NCBI RefSeq assembly: GCF_038051995.1
Contig: NZ_CP150290.1
Location: 421,501 to 485,500, forward strand
Length of the DNA stretch: 64,000 bases
Direction of reading: 5' to 3'
Source of the DNA: Paenibacillus sp. FSL H8-0537
GTDB taxonomy: Bacteria; Bacillota; Bacilli; Paenibacillales; Paenibacillaceae
Positions 53,978-63,742 of this stretch are shown here, piece after piece. Below the pieces are notes generated by a model that was not told the DNA's origin, did no database searches, and saw only the letters and a program-made list of their open reading frames with translations. The position numbers and the translations under genes were made by a program. Each line of letters begins with the position of its first letter. Position 1 is the stretch's first letter.

Positions 53978-54080
53978 GCCGCTGTCACCTCCAACATGCT
54001 AAGCCGCCGCTTTTCGAGCCTACACTGCCCCGATTGAGCGGCAGCCCGCTGTGCCTCATATTGACTGTCTGGCAGGTTTA

Positions 54081-54353
54081 TTACACCTGCCAAGGCCAAG
54101 GTGTATCCGGCCACTGAAAAGGAAAACCAGAGAAGCTGTGTCCGTAGTTCATCAGCGGCCCGTACTTCATCTCGAACTGCTGGGCGCATAGCCGGCGCTG
54201 CTGGGCCAAGTAATTGAACTGCTGCAAGGCTTGATGGTCATGTGGATGGGTATCGAGATAGAGATTCAGCTCGAGCAGGGCAAAATCCAGCTGCTGCAGC
54301 TCCAATAGCTTGGCATAGTAGGCTTTATCGCACACGATAGGCTGCTCACTCAT
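54081..54353 (-). CDS. cotJB: spore coat protein CotJB
   Basis: A 90-residue CotJB (YYAKLLELQQLDFALLELNL; LDTHPHDHQAL; PFQWPDTPWPWQV at the end). The start at 54353 is supported by GGAGGGGGGAG upstream; the longer frame at 54410 overlaps cotJA and is unlikely. It works with CotJA and CotJC in the coat. Confidence 0.93.
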   Translation of the reverse strand: MSEQPIVCDKAYYAKLLELQQLDFALLELNLYLDTHPHDHQALQQFNYLAQQRRLCAQQFEMKYGPLMNYGHSFSGFPFQWPDTPWPWQV

Positions 54354-54355
54354 GG

Positions 54356-54580
54356 CTAATAGCTCCCCCCTCCGCATTTCGATTCGTAAGGGCTGTATAG
54401 CGCGGGCCACAATGTTCCAAGCCGCAGCGCCTCCTCTAGCGAAAACTGCGGAAGGTTCGTCGGCTGAAAAGGAATGTATTGGTTTGGCGGAACGACATAC
54501 GTCCGCACAATCATCGGCTCACACGGATCGTGCGGCCCGACGAAAGGGTACCATCTTCGAATTTGCGGATTGCTGTTCAT
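54356..54580 (-). CDS. cotJA: spore coat protein CotJA
   Basis: A 74-residue CotJA with the usual proline-rich N-terminal half and LPQFSLEEALRLGTLWPALY, the most conserved stretch. It is first in the cotJABC operon, three bases before cotJB. A sporulation-sigma promoter would be expected upstream but was not identified. Confidence 0.93.
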   Translation of the reverse strand: MNSNPQIRRWYPFVGPHDPCEPMIVRTYVVPPNQYIPFQPTNLPQFSLEEALRLGTLWPALYSPYESKCGGGSY

Positions 54581-54754
54581 GCACGGCCTCCTTCATCCAG
54601 CCAGAACCGCAGAATTTTCCGCGCTGTCCTGCATCCGGGCTGGAGCAATTATTCATATGTATGAGCACCGCCCAGTTATATTGCCTGTCTGCTGCAAAAT
54701 TTCCAAGGTTCGGCTTGCAATTGTGACTTTTTTATATGAAGAGACTGCCTTTGC

Positions 54755-55318
54755 TTACTCCATATCCGGAGGCAACATCTGATTGCGCTCAAGCAGCGCC
54801 CATAGCTCTTCGGCCAGCTCTTCGGCCGGATAGGGCATGGAACGGGTTATCCACCACTCAAGAACACCAACTGCGGCGGATACTATAAACTGCTGCAGTA
54901 CCTCTTTGTTCCGGTCTTTGTTAATCCCGTGCATATCTATGTTTTCACCGAGCTGCTGAAACATCAACTCCATCATGCGGCTTCGGAAAGCGGGGATGCT
55001 CTTGTTCGTGAGCAGCGTTGCATATAGAAAAGCATGCTCCTCTAAAAATTTAAGGGTTTGAAGCAGCAGCTCTTTAGAAGAAAAGGAGGTTGCTTCCTGG
55101 CTAGGCAAGCATTTTTGCTGCAGCTGGACCAAGTGGACCTCGATGCATTGATCAAGTAGATCGAATTTATCTACATAATGCAAATACACGGTGCCCCGGT
55201 TTACATTCGCCCGATCTGCGATCTCATTGATTGTTATTTGCTCAAAATTTTTCTCTGCCATAAGTGCAATAAAAGCTTTCATAATCGCTTCCCGCGTTTT
55301 GAGCACCCGTCTGTCCAT
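54755..55318 (-). CDS. TetR-family regulator
   Basis: A 187-residue TetR-type repressor. The helix-turn-helix is in FEQITINEIADRANVNRGTV, then YLHYVDKFDLLDQ, residues 22-55. A start at 55318 (MDRRVLKTREAIMKAFIALM) has GGAGGGT just upstream; the frame opens earlier at 55387 without a site. It is divergent from a ketopantoate-reductase-like gene and probably controls both. A large palindrome lies between them. Confidence 0.88.
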   Translation of the reverse strand: MDRRVLKTREAIMKAFIALMAEKNFEQITINEIADRANVNRGTVYLHYVDKFDLLDQCIEVHLVQLQQKCLPSQEATSFSSKELLLQTLKFLEEHAFLYATLLTNKSIPAFRSRMMELMFQQLGENIDMHGINKDRNKEVLQQFIVSAAVGVLEWWITRSMPYPAEELAEELWALLERNQMLPPDME

Positions 55319-55431
55319 AGGACCCTCCTGAAAAATGGTTTTGAACAACTTTGCTAAATCTGTTGAGAAATCAACGAATGGGCCCATTTTAGCGATTGAA
55401 GCGAGCCCAAGTCGTTGGTACTATCATTGTA

Positions 55432-55465
55432 TTGAACGAATGTTGATAAAGCAACAAATGTTCAA
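55432..55465. promoter_or_regulatory. TetR operator palindrome
   Basis: TTGAAC (55432-55437) and GTTG (55442-55445) are mirrored by CAAC (55452-55455) and GTTCAA (55460-55465), a 34-bp dyad in the divergent promoter region 15 bp before the reductase start. Confidence 0.65.
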
Positions 55466-55479
55466 AAAGGAGGGTCAAT

Positions 55480-56427
55480 ATGAAAATATTAGTTTATGGC
55501 GCGGGCGTGTTAGGCAGCTATCTGGCCCATGGGTTAGTACAGGGAGGCAATGACGTTACGGTGCTTGCCAGAGGCAGCAGAGCGGAGGAGTTGAGTAAGG
55601 ACGGGCTCGTGATTCGCCATTATTTTCAGCGTAAAACGACCGTAGATAAAGTGAAGGTCATTCAGACGCTCCCGGCGGATGATAGCTATGACTTGATTTT
55701 TGTCGTGATGAAATATAATGATTTTCCAGCGGTGCTGCCGATTTTGGCGAAAAATAAAAGCCGTCATATTGTGCTTGTCGGCAATAATCCGACGGCCAGT
55801 ACGACGGAGCAAGAGTTATTGGCGGACAGCTTGCCTGACAAAAAGGTCGCCTTCGGCTTCCAGCTAAGCGGCGGCCGCAGAGAAAAGGGGCGCATGATCG
55901 CCGTACGTGGAGGCGGTCAAATGGTGCTTGGCAGCCTGAACGGACCTGTTCCCTTTAAAGATTTAATCGACAAAGCATTTGCGGGCGCGAAATATAAAAT
56001 CGATTATCATGAGGATATAGATGCATGGCTTAAAAGCCACATCGTGCCGATTCTGGTGTTGAGCTCCGTCAGCTATGTCAAAGATAATCAATTTAAACAT
56101 ATAGCGAAGGATAAAAAGCTGCTCCAGCAAATGATTGTAGCTGTTGATGAAGGCTTCAAGGTAATGGAGGCTGTCGGCTACACGATTACACCCGCTAATC
56201 AGGTTGATTGTTTTCGTCGGAAAAGGCAGCTCGTCTACTTTTTTCTGAAAATTTATCATCGTCTTCCCGTTGCGAAAATGATAGATGGCTCATTCGTGGA
56301 AATCGCCCATTTGCATAAAGCGTTTGACGTTTGGAAGCAGCGAGCTCGTATAGCAACGCCAAACTGGAATGAGCTTGAGGAGGCGTTCATCTCTAAAATG
56401 GAGGGGGAAGCTAACGGAAGACGGTAA
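55480..56427 (+). CDS. ketopantoate-reductase-family protein
   Basis: A 315-residue NAD(P)-dependent oxidoreductase of the PanE/ApbA fold. It begins with KILVYGAGVLGSYLAHGL, a Rossmann dinucleotide-binding motif. DSYDLIFVVMKYNDFPAVLP and HIVLVGNNPTASTTEQELLA follow. Typical PanE would carry NGxG at the latter site, which reads NNPT here, and the C-terminal lysine/asparagine region is divergent. It is therefore more likely a paralogue with another substrate than the pantothenate enzyme. It is probably repressed by the divergent TetR protein. Confidence 0.82.
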   Translation: MKILVYGAGVLGSYLAHGLVQGGNDVTVLARGSRAEELSKDGLVIRHYFQRKTTVDKVKVIQTLPADDSYDLIFVVMKYNDFPAVLPILAKNKSRHIVLVGNNPTASTTEQELLADSLPDKKVAFGFQLSGGRREKGRMIAVRGGGQMVLGSLNGPVPFKDLIDKAFAGAKYKIDYHEDIDAWLKSHIVPILVLSSVSYVKDNQFKHIAKDKKLLQQMIVAVDEGFKVMEAVGYTITPANQVDCFRRKRQLVYFFLKIYHRLPVAKMIDGSFVEIAHLHKAFDVWKQRARIATPNWNELEEAFISKMEGEANGRR

Positions 56428-56435
56428 GCGGGGGA

Positions 56436-56494
56436 CAACGTGAAACGGCCGAAAGCCGTCCTTTGGCGGCGCAGCGCGTTTCAGTCCGAGAAAT
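56436..56494 (-). repeat. 59-bp dispersed hairpin repeat, copy 3 (inverted)
   Basis: The reverse complement of copies 1 and 2, again just after a coding gene. The central stem and the CTCGG...GAAACG start are intact. Confidence 0.8.
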
Positions 56495-56597
56495 AGAAGC
56501 CTATTTATAAGTGTAAAACTTATAAATTCTTATATTTCAAGCAAAAACGAATTCGTCGTCCTTCTGGGACGAGCGAAGAGCTTTGCCCTAGAATTTG

Positions 56598-56636
56598 AAA
56601 AAGGACAGCGCGGCTTCGCTGAGGCCCGCTGTCCTT
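56598..56636 (-). terminator. terminator of the abrB-like/MBL operon
   Basis: AAGGACAGCG (56601-56610) pairs with CGCTGTCCTT (56627-56636), with As at 56598-56602 giving the U tract on the leftward strand. Confidence 0.8.
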
Positions 56637-56638
56637 GC

Positions 56639-57757
56639 TTATTGGCTTTTCAGAGGTTGCTGTCCAGCTGTGCCTGACGCCGTTCCAGTTCCACTGCCGC
56701 CCCCGATCCGCTTGAAAATAAGCCGAAGCAGCGGAGGAACCGCAAAATAGATAAACCAAATGCGAAACAGCTGGTAGCAGCTGACGATGGCAATATCGGC
56801 GTGAATTTCCTTCGCCATAATGCCCATTTGGTCCATTCCGCCGGGGGCCATGCTTAGGAAGGCAGTTGCGGGCGCAATCGCATGCAGCTTCCCAAGCAGC
56901 ACGGTAAGGCCGAATGCGCCGACTAGCAAAACAATTCCGCTGGAGACGGCGAGCAGCGTCATTCGCACTTTGCTTTTCAGACTCTCTGGCCGCAGCAGCA
57001 GCCCCACATAAGTGCCGATCATCAATTGTGCGGCGTTAATCATGGCCGATGGAAGTACAGGAGCATCCACGCCAAAGCCATGAATAATCGCCGTTGCAAT
57101 CATTGGGCCCAGCAAATAGGCGGAGGGCATTTTGATCCTCTTCGCCAGCAGTGCGGCCGCCACACATGCGATGGCAAGCGGCACAATGCCGGGAAATAAC
57201 GCGGCCCAGTAAGCACCCTCAGAACCATCCGTCATTGCTTTAGCCGCCTCATGCACGCCGCCAAACAGAGGGCTGAATACGAGCAGCGGCACACAGAAAA
57301 TAATCATCATTAATCGCGACACCTGCAAAAAGGTGACGACCGTAATATCAATCCCCTTCGTATCCTCCGCCAAAATCACCATTTGCGACAAGCCGCCGGG
57401 AATACAGCCCATGAGCACGGTCGGCAGCGGCAGTCCAGACAGCTTGGCGAATGTCACGGCGATTAAACCGCTGAACAGCAAAAGCAGCACGGTCATCAGC
57501 ACCATAGTCGGCAATTGATGACCCATCTGCCTGAGCGTATCCAGCGTTAGCGACAATCCGATCGAATAGCCGATCATAATGAGTGCGGTATCGCGTATAG
57601 AGCTGGGCCACTCCGGCCGCAGCCTCTCCTTGAGCAAGCGGGAGCCGATGAAGGCGAAGACCATCGGGCCGAGCAGCCAAGAAAGCGGCACCTGCAGCAG
57701 CGTGAATAGAAAACCGCCAGTCAGCGCGAGTGCAAGTGTAATAAGAAAGCGGATCAA
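56639..57757 (-). CDS. AbrB-family membrane protein
   Basis: A 372-residue membrane protein with about ten helices, of the family once annotated as putative ammonia monooxygenase (PF05145, E. coli AbrB, a predicted regulator or transporter). The internal duplication is visible: LGCIPGGLSQMVILAED in the first half (MGCIPGG) and SMAPGGMDQMGIMAKEIHAD in the second. The start overlaps the stop of the MBL-fold gene upstream, so the two are translationally coupled. Confidence 0.85.
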   Translation of the reverse strand: MIRFLITLALALTGGFLFTLLQVPLSWLLGPMVFAFIGSRLLKERLRPEWPSSIRDTALIMIGYSIGLSLTLDTLRQMGHQLPTMVLMTVLLLLFSGLIAVTFAKLSGLPLPTVLMGCIPGGLSQMVILAEDTKGIDITVVTFLQVSRLMMIIFCVPLLVFSPLFGGVHEAAKAMTDGSEGAYWAALFPGIVPLAIACVAAALLAKRIKMPSAYLLGPMIATAIIHGFGVDAPVLPSAMINAAQLMIGTYVGLLLRPESLKSKVRMTLLAVSSGIVLLVGAFGLTVLLGKLHAIAPATAFLSMAPGGMDQMGIMAKEIHADIAIVSCYQLFRIWFIYFAVPPLLRLIFKRIGGGSGTGTASGTAGQQPLKSQ

Positions 57758-58494
57758 AATTGATCAGCTAGCTCGGCAATCCGTTTGTTTGCGTCTCCTT
57801 GAAACAACCCGCCGTGGTAGCAAATCACCTGCTGGATATCAAAAGCTTTAAATTTGCCGAGGGAACGGACAGCCTCAGCCATATCAGGTGTAGCAGCAGG
57901 CACTGGCCCAGATAGCTGGCCATCGATAACGACCATAGCATCGCCCGCAAGAAGCGTCTTGCTTGGCTGGTGGTATAAAGCGACATGCCCCGGCGTATGG
58001 CCGGGTGTATGAATGACGGTAAGACCGCCGCCGAAGTCGAGCGTATCGCCATCTGCAATCGTCAAATTGACGTTCGGACGGGCAGGGTGTATGAAGGTGT
58101 TCTCAAATGCTGTCCGCTGCTGTTCAGGCATCGTGTCCAGCAGCTGTGCCATCCTTTCAGGAGATGCTTTGAGAAGAGGCTCTTGCCCGTCAATGGCAGC
58201 CTGATCCCCAAGATGAGCGTAAACGACAGGCAGCTTGTGGCTCGCGGATAGAAAACCTGGCAAGCCGCCAATATGATCTAGATCCTGATGGGTAAGTATA
58301 ATGGCGCTAGGCGGTGCATCGGGGAACCCCGCTTCAACGACGATTCGCTGAATGGCCTCGGCAGAGCCGGGCAGGCCAGTATCCACCAGCACCCAGAAGT
58401 CCGGTCCCCATATCGCTGTGGGATGGAATACTCGTTGATTGCCTCCCAAGCTTAAAGTCAATTCCAGCATTTCAATTCCTTCAGCTATGCGCAT
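57754..58494 (-). CDS. MBL-fold metallohydrolase
   Basis: A 246-residue metallo-beta-lactamase-fold hydrolase. The metal-binding signature appears as ILTHQDLDHIGG near residue 65 (HxxxDH type, first histidine replaced by the HQDLDH pattern), with VIHTPGHTPGHVALYH near 160 and LLAGDAMV. The substrate is unknown. It is the first gene of a two-gene operon with the AbrB-like protein and diverges from a TetR regulator. Confidence 0.88.
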   Translation of the reverse strand: MRIAEGIEMLELTLSLGGNQRVFHPTAIWGPDFWVLVDTGLPGSAEAIQRIVVEAGFPDAPPSAIILTHQDLDHIGGLPGFLSASHKLPVVYAHLGDQAAIDGQEPLLKASPERMAQLLDTMPEQQRTAFENTFIHPARPNVNLTIADGDTLDFGGGLTVIHTPGHTPGHVALYHQPSKTLLAGDAMVVIDGQLSGPVPAATPDMAEAVRSLGKFKAFDIQQVICYHGGLFQGDANKRIAELADQF

Positions 58495-58573
58495 GTGCAG
58501 GCCACCGCGTCTTTCCTATTTATATAGAAACAAACGGCAGCGCACCTCCTTTACCAGTAAAGTAAAACTTATG

Positions 58574-58597
58574 AGTTCAATATAGAACTAAATAGTT
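58574..58597. promoter_or_regulatory. paired dyads in the MBL/tetR divergent promoter
   Basis: AGTTCAATATAGAACT (58574-58589) is a dyad with 5-bp arms, overlapped by AACTAAATAGTT (58586-58597). They are likely operators of the adjacent TetR protein. Confidence 0.55.
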
Positions 58598-58666
58598 TCG
58601 GTGTCAACTCTACACATTGACCTTGCTCTTTCCTCATGTCAAGATAGGGGGGAGGTGGGCATACAG

Positions 58667-59551
58667 ATGGAGGAATTACGAAAAGGAAAGATTTTGGATG
58701 CTGCTTTAGCGCTTTTTCGAGAGAAGGGCTACAGCGCCGTATCCATGCAAAATATTGCTGAAGCTTGCGGCATGGCGAAAGCGAGCATTTATAAATTTTT
58801 TGCTTCCAAGGAAGATTTATTTACCGAGGTGTTTACCGTCTGCTACCGTTCTTTGCTGGAGCAGGAAGCGGAGCTTGACCGCGTGCAATCGCAGCAGGGC
58901 CTTGCGCCAAAGGAGAAATTTCGCCGGAAGATTGAATTCCAGCTGTATTATACAATGGAGAATCATCTGTTCATGCTCGACTTTAAGGAGCTGCCGATTA
59001 CGGCAAATGACAAATTTTTGACCGCATGGCAAAATAAAAAAGCTGCTATGCTGACGTGGCATCGGGAGCTGCTGACAGAGGCGTACGGCGAGCAAATCGA
59101 CCTCCACATATGGGATGTCGTCACGATTTTTCGAGGCATGCTGCTGCAATATTTATCCTATGCCATTCAGAAGGTCCTAGCTGTGCCGATGGCTGAGCTG
59201 GCGGCTTTTCTAGTGGACCGGATGGACGCCGTCGTCCGCGATATGGCGGCCAAGCAGCCGAAGCCGATTATTGACGGCACCAACGTATATTTTAATCATT
59301 TGAACGCAAGCGATGAGCCGGTACGGCGGGAGACGGCCCTGCAGTTTCTGCAAACGCTAGCGGGGAAAATAGATGAGCTGTCAAAACCAGAGGCGGTTCG
59401 CGCAGAACTGCGGGAGGTCGTTTCGCTTATTCAGCAGGAGGCTCAGGCAGAGCTGCGAAATCCGACCCTTTTGCGTGTGCTTGCAGCGTATTTGGATACT
59501 GTTTCTGAGCTGAGGTCTGACGTGCGGCAGCTGAACCTTATGCTGTTCTAA
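58667..59551 (+). CDS. TetR-family regulator, long form
   Basis: A 294-residue TetR-like protein, longer than the usual 200. Residues 5-52 are the DNA-binding domain (YSAVSMQNIAEACGMAKASI, then YKFFASKEDLF). The extra C-terminal stretch is helical (LQFLQTLAGKIDEL...). Start ATG 58667 has GGAGG upstream, though 11 bases away; GTG 58655 is possible. It diverges from the MBL/AbrB operon and probably controls it. Confidence 0.85.
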   Translation: MEELRKGKILDAALALFREKGYSAVSMQNIAEACGMAKASIYKFFASKEDLFTEVFTVCYRSLLEQEAELDRVQSQQGLAPKEKFRRKIEFQLYYTMENHLFMLDFKELPITANDKFLTAWQNKKAAMLTWHRELLTEAYGEQIDLHIWDVVTIFRGMLLQYLSYAIQKVLAVPMAELAAFLVDRMDAVVRDMAAKQPKPIIDGTNVYFNHLNASDEPVRRETALQFLQTLAGKIDELSKPEAVRAELREVVSLIQQEAQAELRNPTLLRVLAAYLDTVSELRSDVRQLNLMLF

Positions 59552-59724
59552 CCGCTTGCTATGGTAAAAGGGTGGATTTGAACACATAAATCTATTTTTA
59601 ACACCAATTGTAAAAATGGCTGACAGATCTAGCTCTGGAATCGAAAAATTTATTATGTCAGCGTATTCACTCCCTCCCTGAGAATGTCGATATACATATC
59701 ACACAGATCTAGAGGAGTGAATTT

Positions 59725-61425
59725 ATGAGATTTAGTATTCGATTCAAATTGCTTGCGGGTTTTATTTCGGTAGCGTTGCTGCTTGTTGCAACAGGGCTAT
59801 TCGCGATATTATCCATGAATGGAATGGGTGACAAGGCAAGGGAAATGAATGAAAGATGGATGCCAAGCGTGTCGCTGCTCGGCATTATGAATGGGGACGT
59901 GTCTGACATTGAGCGTCTTGCCCTGAATATTATTGTAGAAGAGGATGCGGATGAACTTAACAAGATGACTACTGCTTTGGATAGTCTTCTCGACAAGGTC
60001 CAAACCGAACGCGAACAATTAGCAGCGATGGTTCAAAGTGAAGAAGAGAAGGCACTGTTCGATGAGTTCGGCAAAAGTCTGGATCTCTACTTAACCAAAA
60101 TGCCGGAATTTATTGCATATGGCAAGGAAGGAAACTTCGCTAGGGCGAGCGAACTGCATACGACAGCTTACCCGCTCTGGTATACGGCAAATGATAATAT
60201 TTCAAAAATGATCAATCTGGGAATGGAAGGATCGAAAAGTGCTGCAGATCAGTCGGTCGACTTGGCTGTGACAAGCATGAATACCATTATTGCTGTAGTC
60301 ATCATAGCTGTAATACTGGCGCTGGCTATTGCAATCATGATTGCGCAAATGGTATCTAGGTCTGTGCTGAAAGTAAGCAGAGCGGCAGAGCAAATTGCCC
60401 AAGGCGATTTGACCGGAGAGACAATCGTTATTAAAAACCGTGATGAAATCGGCGATTTGGCTAAATCCTTTAATGCCATGACCCAAAGTTTGCGCGAGGT
60501 CATTCATTCCGTTTCCATGACCTCCTCGCTCGTTGCGGCTTCCTCTGAGGAGCTGATGGCAAGCGCTGACCAGAACAGCAAGGCTTCGGAGCAAATTTCC
60601 GAGACGATCGAGGAACTGGCAGTTGGAACAAGCGAGCAGGTCGATATGGTGAAGCGCTCCTCCCAAGCCATCGACGAAATGTCGATTGGCGTCGAGCAGA
60701 TCGCGCTGCGTGCGCAAAGCGTATCCACATCGGCGCTCGATGCGGCAGCTCAATCGTCAGAGGGCAATCGGACGATTCAACAGGCTGTTGTGCAAATGGA
60801 TTCCATTCAGCGCTCGATTTCCTCGCTTGCTGAGCTGGTTACTGGACTTGGCGAGCGCTCGGATGAGATTGGCAAAATTACCGATGTGATTACGGCTATT
60901 GCTACACAAACCAATTTGCTGGCTTTGAACGCGGCAATTGAGGCGGCAAGAGCAGGCGATCACGGTCGCGGTTTTGCGGTCGTAGCGGATGAGGTCCGCA
61001 AGCTGGCGGAGCAATCATCCGCTTCGGCTATGCAAATTACCGGACTGGTCAGCGTTATTCAGAAGGACACGATTAATGCAGTCCAAGCTGTGACAATGAA
61101 CAAACAAGAGGTGTCGCAAGGTATTTCGGTTGTGACGAATGCTGGAGAAGCGTTTGAGCAAATTTTGGATGCCGTTAACAAGGTAGCTGGCGAAATCCAA
61201 GAGGTTTCGGCTAGTGCGGAGCAAATGGCAGCAAGCACGGATGAGGTTGTCAGCTTCGTGAAGCAGATCTCCCACATTGCGGAGGAAGCTTCGGGCGGTG
61301 CGCATAATGTGTCCGCAGCGACACAGGAGCAGCTTGCTTCGATGGAGGAAATTGCTTCCTCAGCGGCATCGTTGTCCAGCATGGCTGAGGAGCTTCAGGA
61401 TAAGATCAGCAGATTCAAAGTTTAA
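59725..61425 (+). CDS. methyl-accepting chemotaxis protein
   Basis: A 566-residue transmembrane chemoreceptor. TM1 is at about residues 9-31, then a four-helix-bundle (4HB_MCP) sensor domain, TM2 at about 185-210, HAMP to about 265, and a cytoplasmic signalling domain with the hairpin tip [20 protein letters not shown] near residue 390. It lacks the pentapeptide tether. It signals to CheA/CheW and flagellar motors elsewhere. GAGGAGTGAATTT precedes ATG 59725. The gene is monocistronic with a terminator after it. Confidence 0.94.
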   Translation: MRFSIRFKLLAGFISVALLLVATGLFAILSMNGMGDKAREMNERWMPSVSLLGIMNGDVSDIERLALNIIVEEDADELNKMTTALDSLLDKVQTEREQLAAMVQSEEEKALFDEFGKSLDLYLTKMPEFIAYGKEGNFARASELHTTAYPLWYTANDNISKMINLGMEGSKSAADQSVDLAVTSMNTIIAVVIIAVILALAIAIMIAQMVSRSVLKVSRAAEQIAQGDLTGETIVIKNRDEIGDLAKSFNAMTQSLREVIHSVSMTSSLVAASSEELMASADQNSKASEQISETIEELAVGTSEQVDMVKRSSQAIDEMSIGVEQIALRAQSVSTSALDAAAQSSEGNRTIQQAVVQMDSIQRSISSLAELVTGLGERSDEIGKITDVITAIATQTNLLALNAAIEAARAGDHGRGFAVVADEVRKLAEQSSASAMQITGLVSVIQKDTINAVQAVTMNKQEVSQGISVVTNAGEAFEQILDAVNKVAGEIQEVSASAEQMAASTDEVVSFVKQISHIAEEASGGAHNVSAATQEQLASMEEIASSAASLSSMAEELQDKISRFKV

Positions 61426-61460
61426 GTGAATAACGCTCTTTAGCTTCATTAGAGATAAAA

Positions 61461-61507
61461 GCAAAGGGACAGCTCCCGTAGTATAAGGAACTGTCTCTTT
61501 GCTTTTT
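61461..61507 (+). terminator. terminator after the chemoreceptor gene
   Basis: GCAAAGGGACAG (61461-61472) pairs with CTGTCTCTTTGC (61491-61502), with one G-T pair, followed by TTTTT. Confidence 0.82.
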
Positions 61508-61537
61508 ATGGACGTATTCCTACGGCGTGACACCGAC

Positions 61538-61891
61538 TCATAGATTGTTTAGAAAAATGGATAAGCGCACAATTTTAGCATCTACAATACGAAAATGATA
61601 GTCGAGGAGTAACGGATCGGGTAACCCCGTTTTGTCGTAGGTTCCTTCCAACTTGCATGTTACAACAACCTCATCCTTATTTTCTTTTACTGTTCTAGGC
61701 TCTAGGGTTACGTTTGCTCCAAAATGGTATTGATCACTCCATTTTTTAATCTCTTGTTTGCCAATCCGCTGTTTACCTTCATCCAACACAACGGCATCTT
61801 CCGTAAAGCAACTAATGAATGCTTCCGGATCGGGTTTATTCGATGCATGTATATATTCACGGATTACAGTAGGAAGTTGCAGAATTTCCAT
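61538..61891 (-). CDS. SnoaL/NTF2-like protein
   Basis: A 117-residue NTF2-fold protein of the SnoaL-like group (EYIHASNKPDPEAFISCFTE; DAVVLDEGKQRIGKQEIKKW). These act as small-molecule isomerases, cyclases or binding proteins. It is 29 bp downstream of, and co-transcribed with, a short-chain dehydrogenase. The pair is common in Firmicutes and is likely involved in detoxifying or converting a small carbonyl compound. Confidence 0.87.
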   Translation of the reverse strand: MEILQLPTVIREYIHASNKPDPEAFISCFTEDAVVLDEGKQRIGKQEIKKWSDQYHFGANVTLEPRTVKENKDEVVVTCKLEGTYDKTGLPDPLLLDYHFRIVDAKIVRLSIFLNNL

Positions 61892-61920
61892 TGTTCTTCC
61901 CCCTTAGTTAGTTTGAACCA

Positions 61921-62715
61921 TTAAACGGTAGGAATGGTTCCGCCATCAATGACATATTCACTTCCTGTAATGGATGCTGCACGATCTGAGACCAAAAATG
62001 CAGCCAACTCAGCGACTTCTTCAGGAAATCCAGGGCGGCCAATTGGAATGCCCCCAAGCGAATCCATAAGCTGCTGGAGCGCACTTTCTCTGCTTCCTGT
62101 TGCAGTTGCCATCCGATCAATCAACGCATCTGCTGCTTCAGTCTGAATAAAGCCAGGAGACAATGAATTAATGCGAATACCACGGGGAGAAAATTCATTA
62201 GACAGCCCCTTGCTGTAATTAGCGAGAGCAGCTTTAGCTGCTGCATAAGCTAATGTAGTTTCATAAAGAGGCAATTTTCTTTGGATTGAGGTGAAGTGAA
62301 GAATAACCCCTGATTTATTTTGCAACATGAGTGGAATTAAGCCGCGATCAAGCCTTACTGCGGCCAGAAGATTCCAATTTAATGCCTGCAGCCAATCTTC
62401 ATCGCTAAGGGCAAGTGCGCCTCCTGGTGGAGTAGAGGATCCGCCAACACAATGGACAATAATATCAATACCACCAAGCTGTTCTTTCACTGCTGCAATC
62501 AATTGCTCTACACCTTCAGGCGACGCCATATCGGCTTGAACAAATTTCACCGAAGCGGGCAAGTCAGCAGATACGGAACGGGCCGTTGTCAAGACAGTAG
62601 CTCCGCTGCTTGCTAGCCTCTTCACAACAGCTTGCCCCATTCCTTTTGTACCACCAGTTACAAGCACTTTCTTGCCTTTAAATTCTGTTGCCGAGTACTC
62701 AAATGTTCTGCCCAT
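61921..62715 (-). CDS. short-chain dehydrogenase/reductase
   Basis: A 264-residue SDR oxidoreductase. The NAD(P)-binding motif is [16 protein letters not shown] (about residues 19-34), and the catalytic tetrad appears as a serine in HFTSIQRKL, then [26 protein letters not shown] is the usual P-loop end. The frame opens at 62721, but AAGGAGG is one base from that codon, so the third-residue ATG at 62715 is better. It diverges from a LysR regulator that likely controls it. Confidence 0.92.
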   Translation of the reverse strand: MGRTFEYSATEFKGKKVLVTGGTKGMGQAVVKRLASSGATVLTTARSVSADLPASVKFVQADMASPEGVEQLIAAVKEQLGGIDIIVHCVGGSSTPPGGALALSDEDWLQALNWNLLAAVRLDRGLIPLMLQNKSGVILHFTSIQRKLPLYETTLAYAAAKAALANYSKGLSNEFSPRGIRINSLSPGFIQTEAADALIDRMATATGSRESALQQLMDSLGGIPIGRPGFPEEVAELAAFLVSDRAASITGSEYVIDGGTIPTV

Positions 62716-62820
62716 ATCCATTCCTCCTTATGATGAATAATAGTACACTTGATTCCTTTATAACGTCCAATCTATTATAATAATGAAAATGATGAATAAT
62801 ATTAATATAAAGAAGGTCAT

Positions 62821-63714
62821 ATGATGGAGCTTACACAATTAGAGTATTTTATGACGGTTGCACGTTTAGAACACATGACGATGGCTTCAAAGACACTCGG
62901 TATTACCCAGCCAGCGCTAAGTCATGCGATTGCCAAGCTTGAGAACGAAATCGGGGCTCCCTTGTTTGAGCGTAACGGGCGAAATTTGAAGCTTAACCGT
63001 AATGGCGCCATGTTTTCGAAATGGATCGGCAAAGCCTTGCATAACATTGAAAGCGGCGTAAAGGAAATCGAAGAATGGTCTAACCCGGATACGGGCGTTG
63101 TTACTCTGTCCTATCTCAATATCCTTGGTGTTGACTTAATCCCTCATTTAGTTAGACGCTATCAATTAGAATATCCCAAAATTCGCTTTGAATTGACACA
63201 AGGGAATCTTGGAGATATAGATGAACATTTAGAACAAGGATATTCGGATCTTATGATTACATCGAAGGAATCTACTTTAGACAATCATAAATGGTTGGTT
63301 ATTCAGAAGGTCCCATTGTATATTGTTGTATCCTCCCAGCATCATTTAGCGAATCGTTCAGCTTTGAGTTTGGCAGAGCTTTCGGGTGAACCATTCATTG
63401 GTTTGAAAAATAATTGCGGATTAAAAGCGACGATTATGTCGCGTTTCCAACATACTGGTTTTGTGCTTGATTCGGCGTATGAAGCCGAGGACTTAATCAC
63501 AGTTGCTGGCTTTGTTAAGTCCAATCTTGGTGTATCTGTCTTGCCTAAGACGATGGGATTTATGTTAAACGAACTTGTTTGGATTCCGATTACTGATGAT
63601 GGCTGGTATTGGGAAATAGGCTTAAAGTGGAGGGAGGATCGACATATTTCTCCGGCTGCCAAGCGGTTTATTGCATTTGTTGAAAATGGGCAGCGGCAGT
63701 CTGATTTGCTATAA
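62821..63714 (+). CDS. LysR-family regulator
   Basis: A 297-residue LysR-type protein. Residues 2-62 are the winged helix (LEHMTMASKTLGITQPALSH, then AIAKLENEIGAPLF), and the rest is a two-lobed substrate-binding domain. Start ATG 62821 or the next codon ATG 62824. It is divergent from the SDR/SnoaL operon and is a likely activator or repressor of it. Confidence 0.92.
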   Translation: MMELTQLEYFMTVARLEHMTMASKTLGITQPALSHAIAKLENEIGAPLFERNGRNLKLNRNGAMFSKWIGKALHNIESGVKEIEEWSNPDTGVVTLSYLNILGVDLIPHLVRRYQLEYPKIRFELTQGNLGDIDEHLEQGYSDLMITSKESTLDNHKWLVIQKVPLYIVVSSQHHLANRSALSLAELSGEPFIGLKNNCGLKATIMSRFQHTGFVLDSAYEAEDLITVAGFVKSNLGVSVLPKTMGFMLNELVWIPITDDGWYWEIGLKWREDRHISPAAKRFIAFVENGQRQSDLL

Positions 63715-63742
63715 CTCAACACTTTTGCAGAAATTGGTTGGA

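Noticed and set aside
61059..61382. Antisense frames over the chemoreceptor signalling domain
   Set aside because: The receptor frame is clear over its full length; these frames mirror it.
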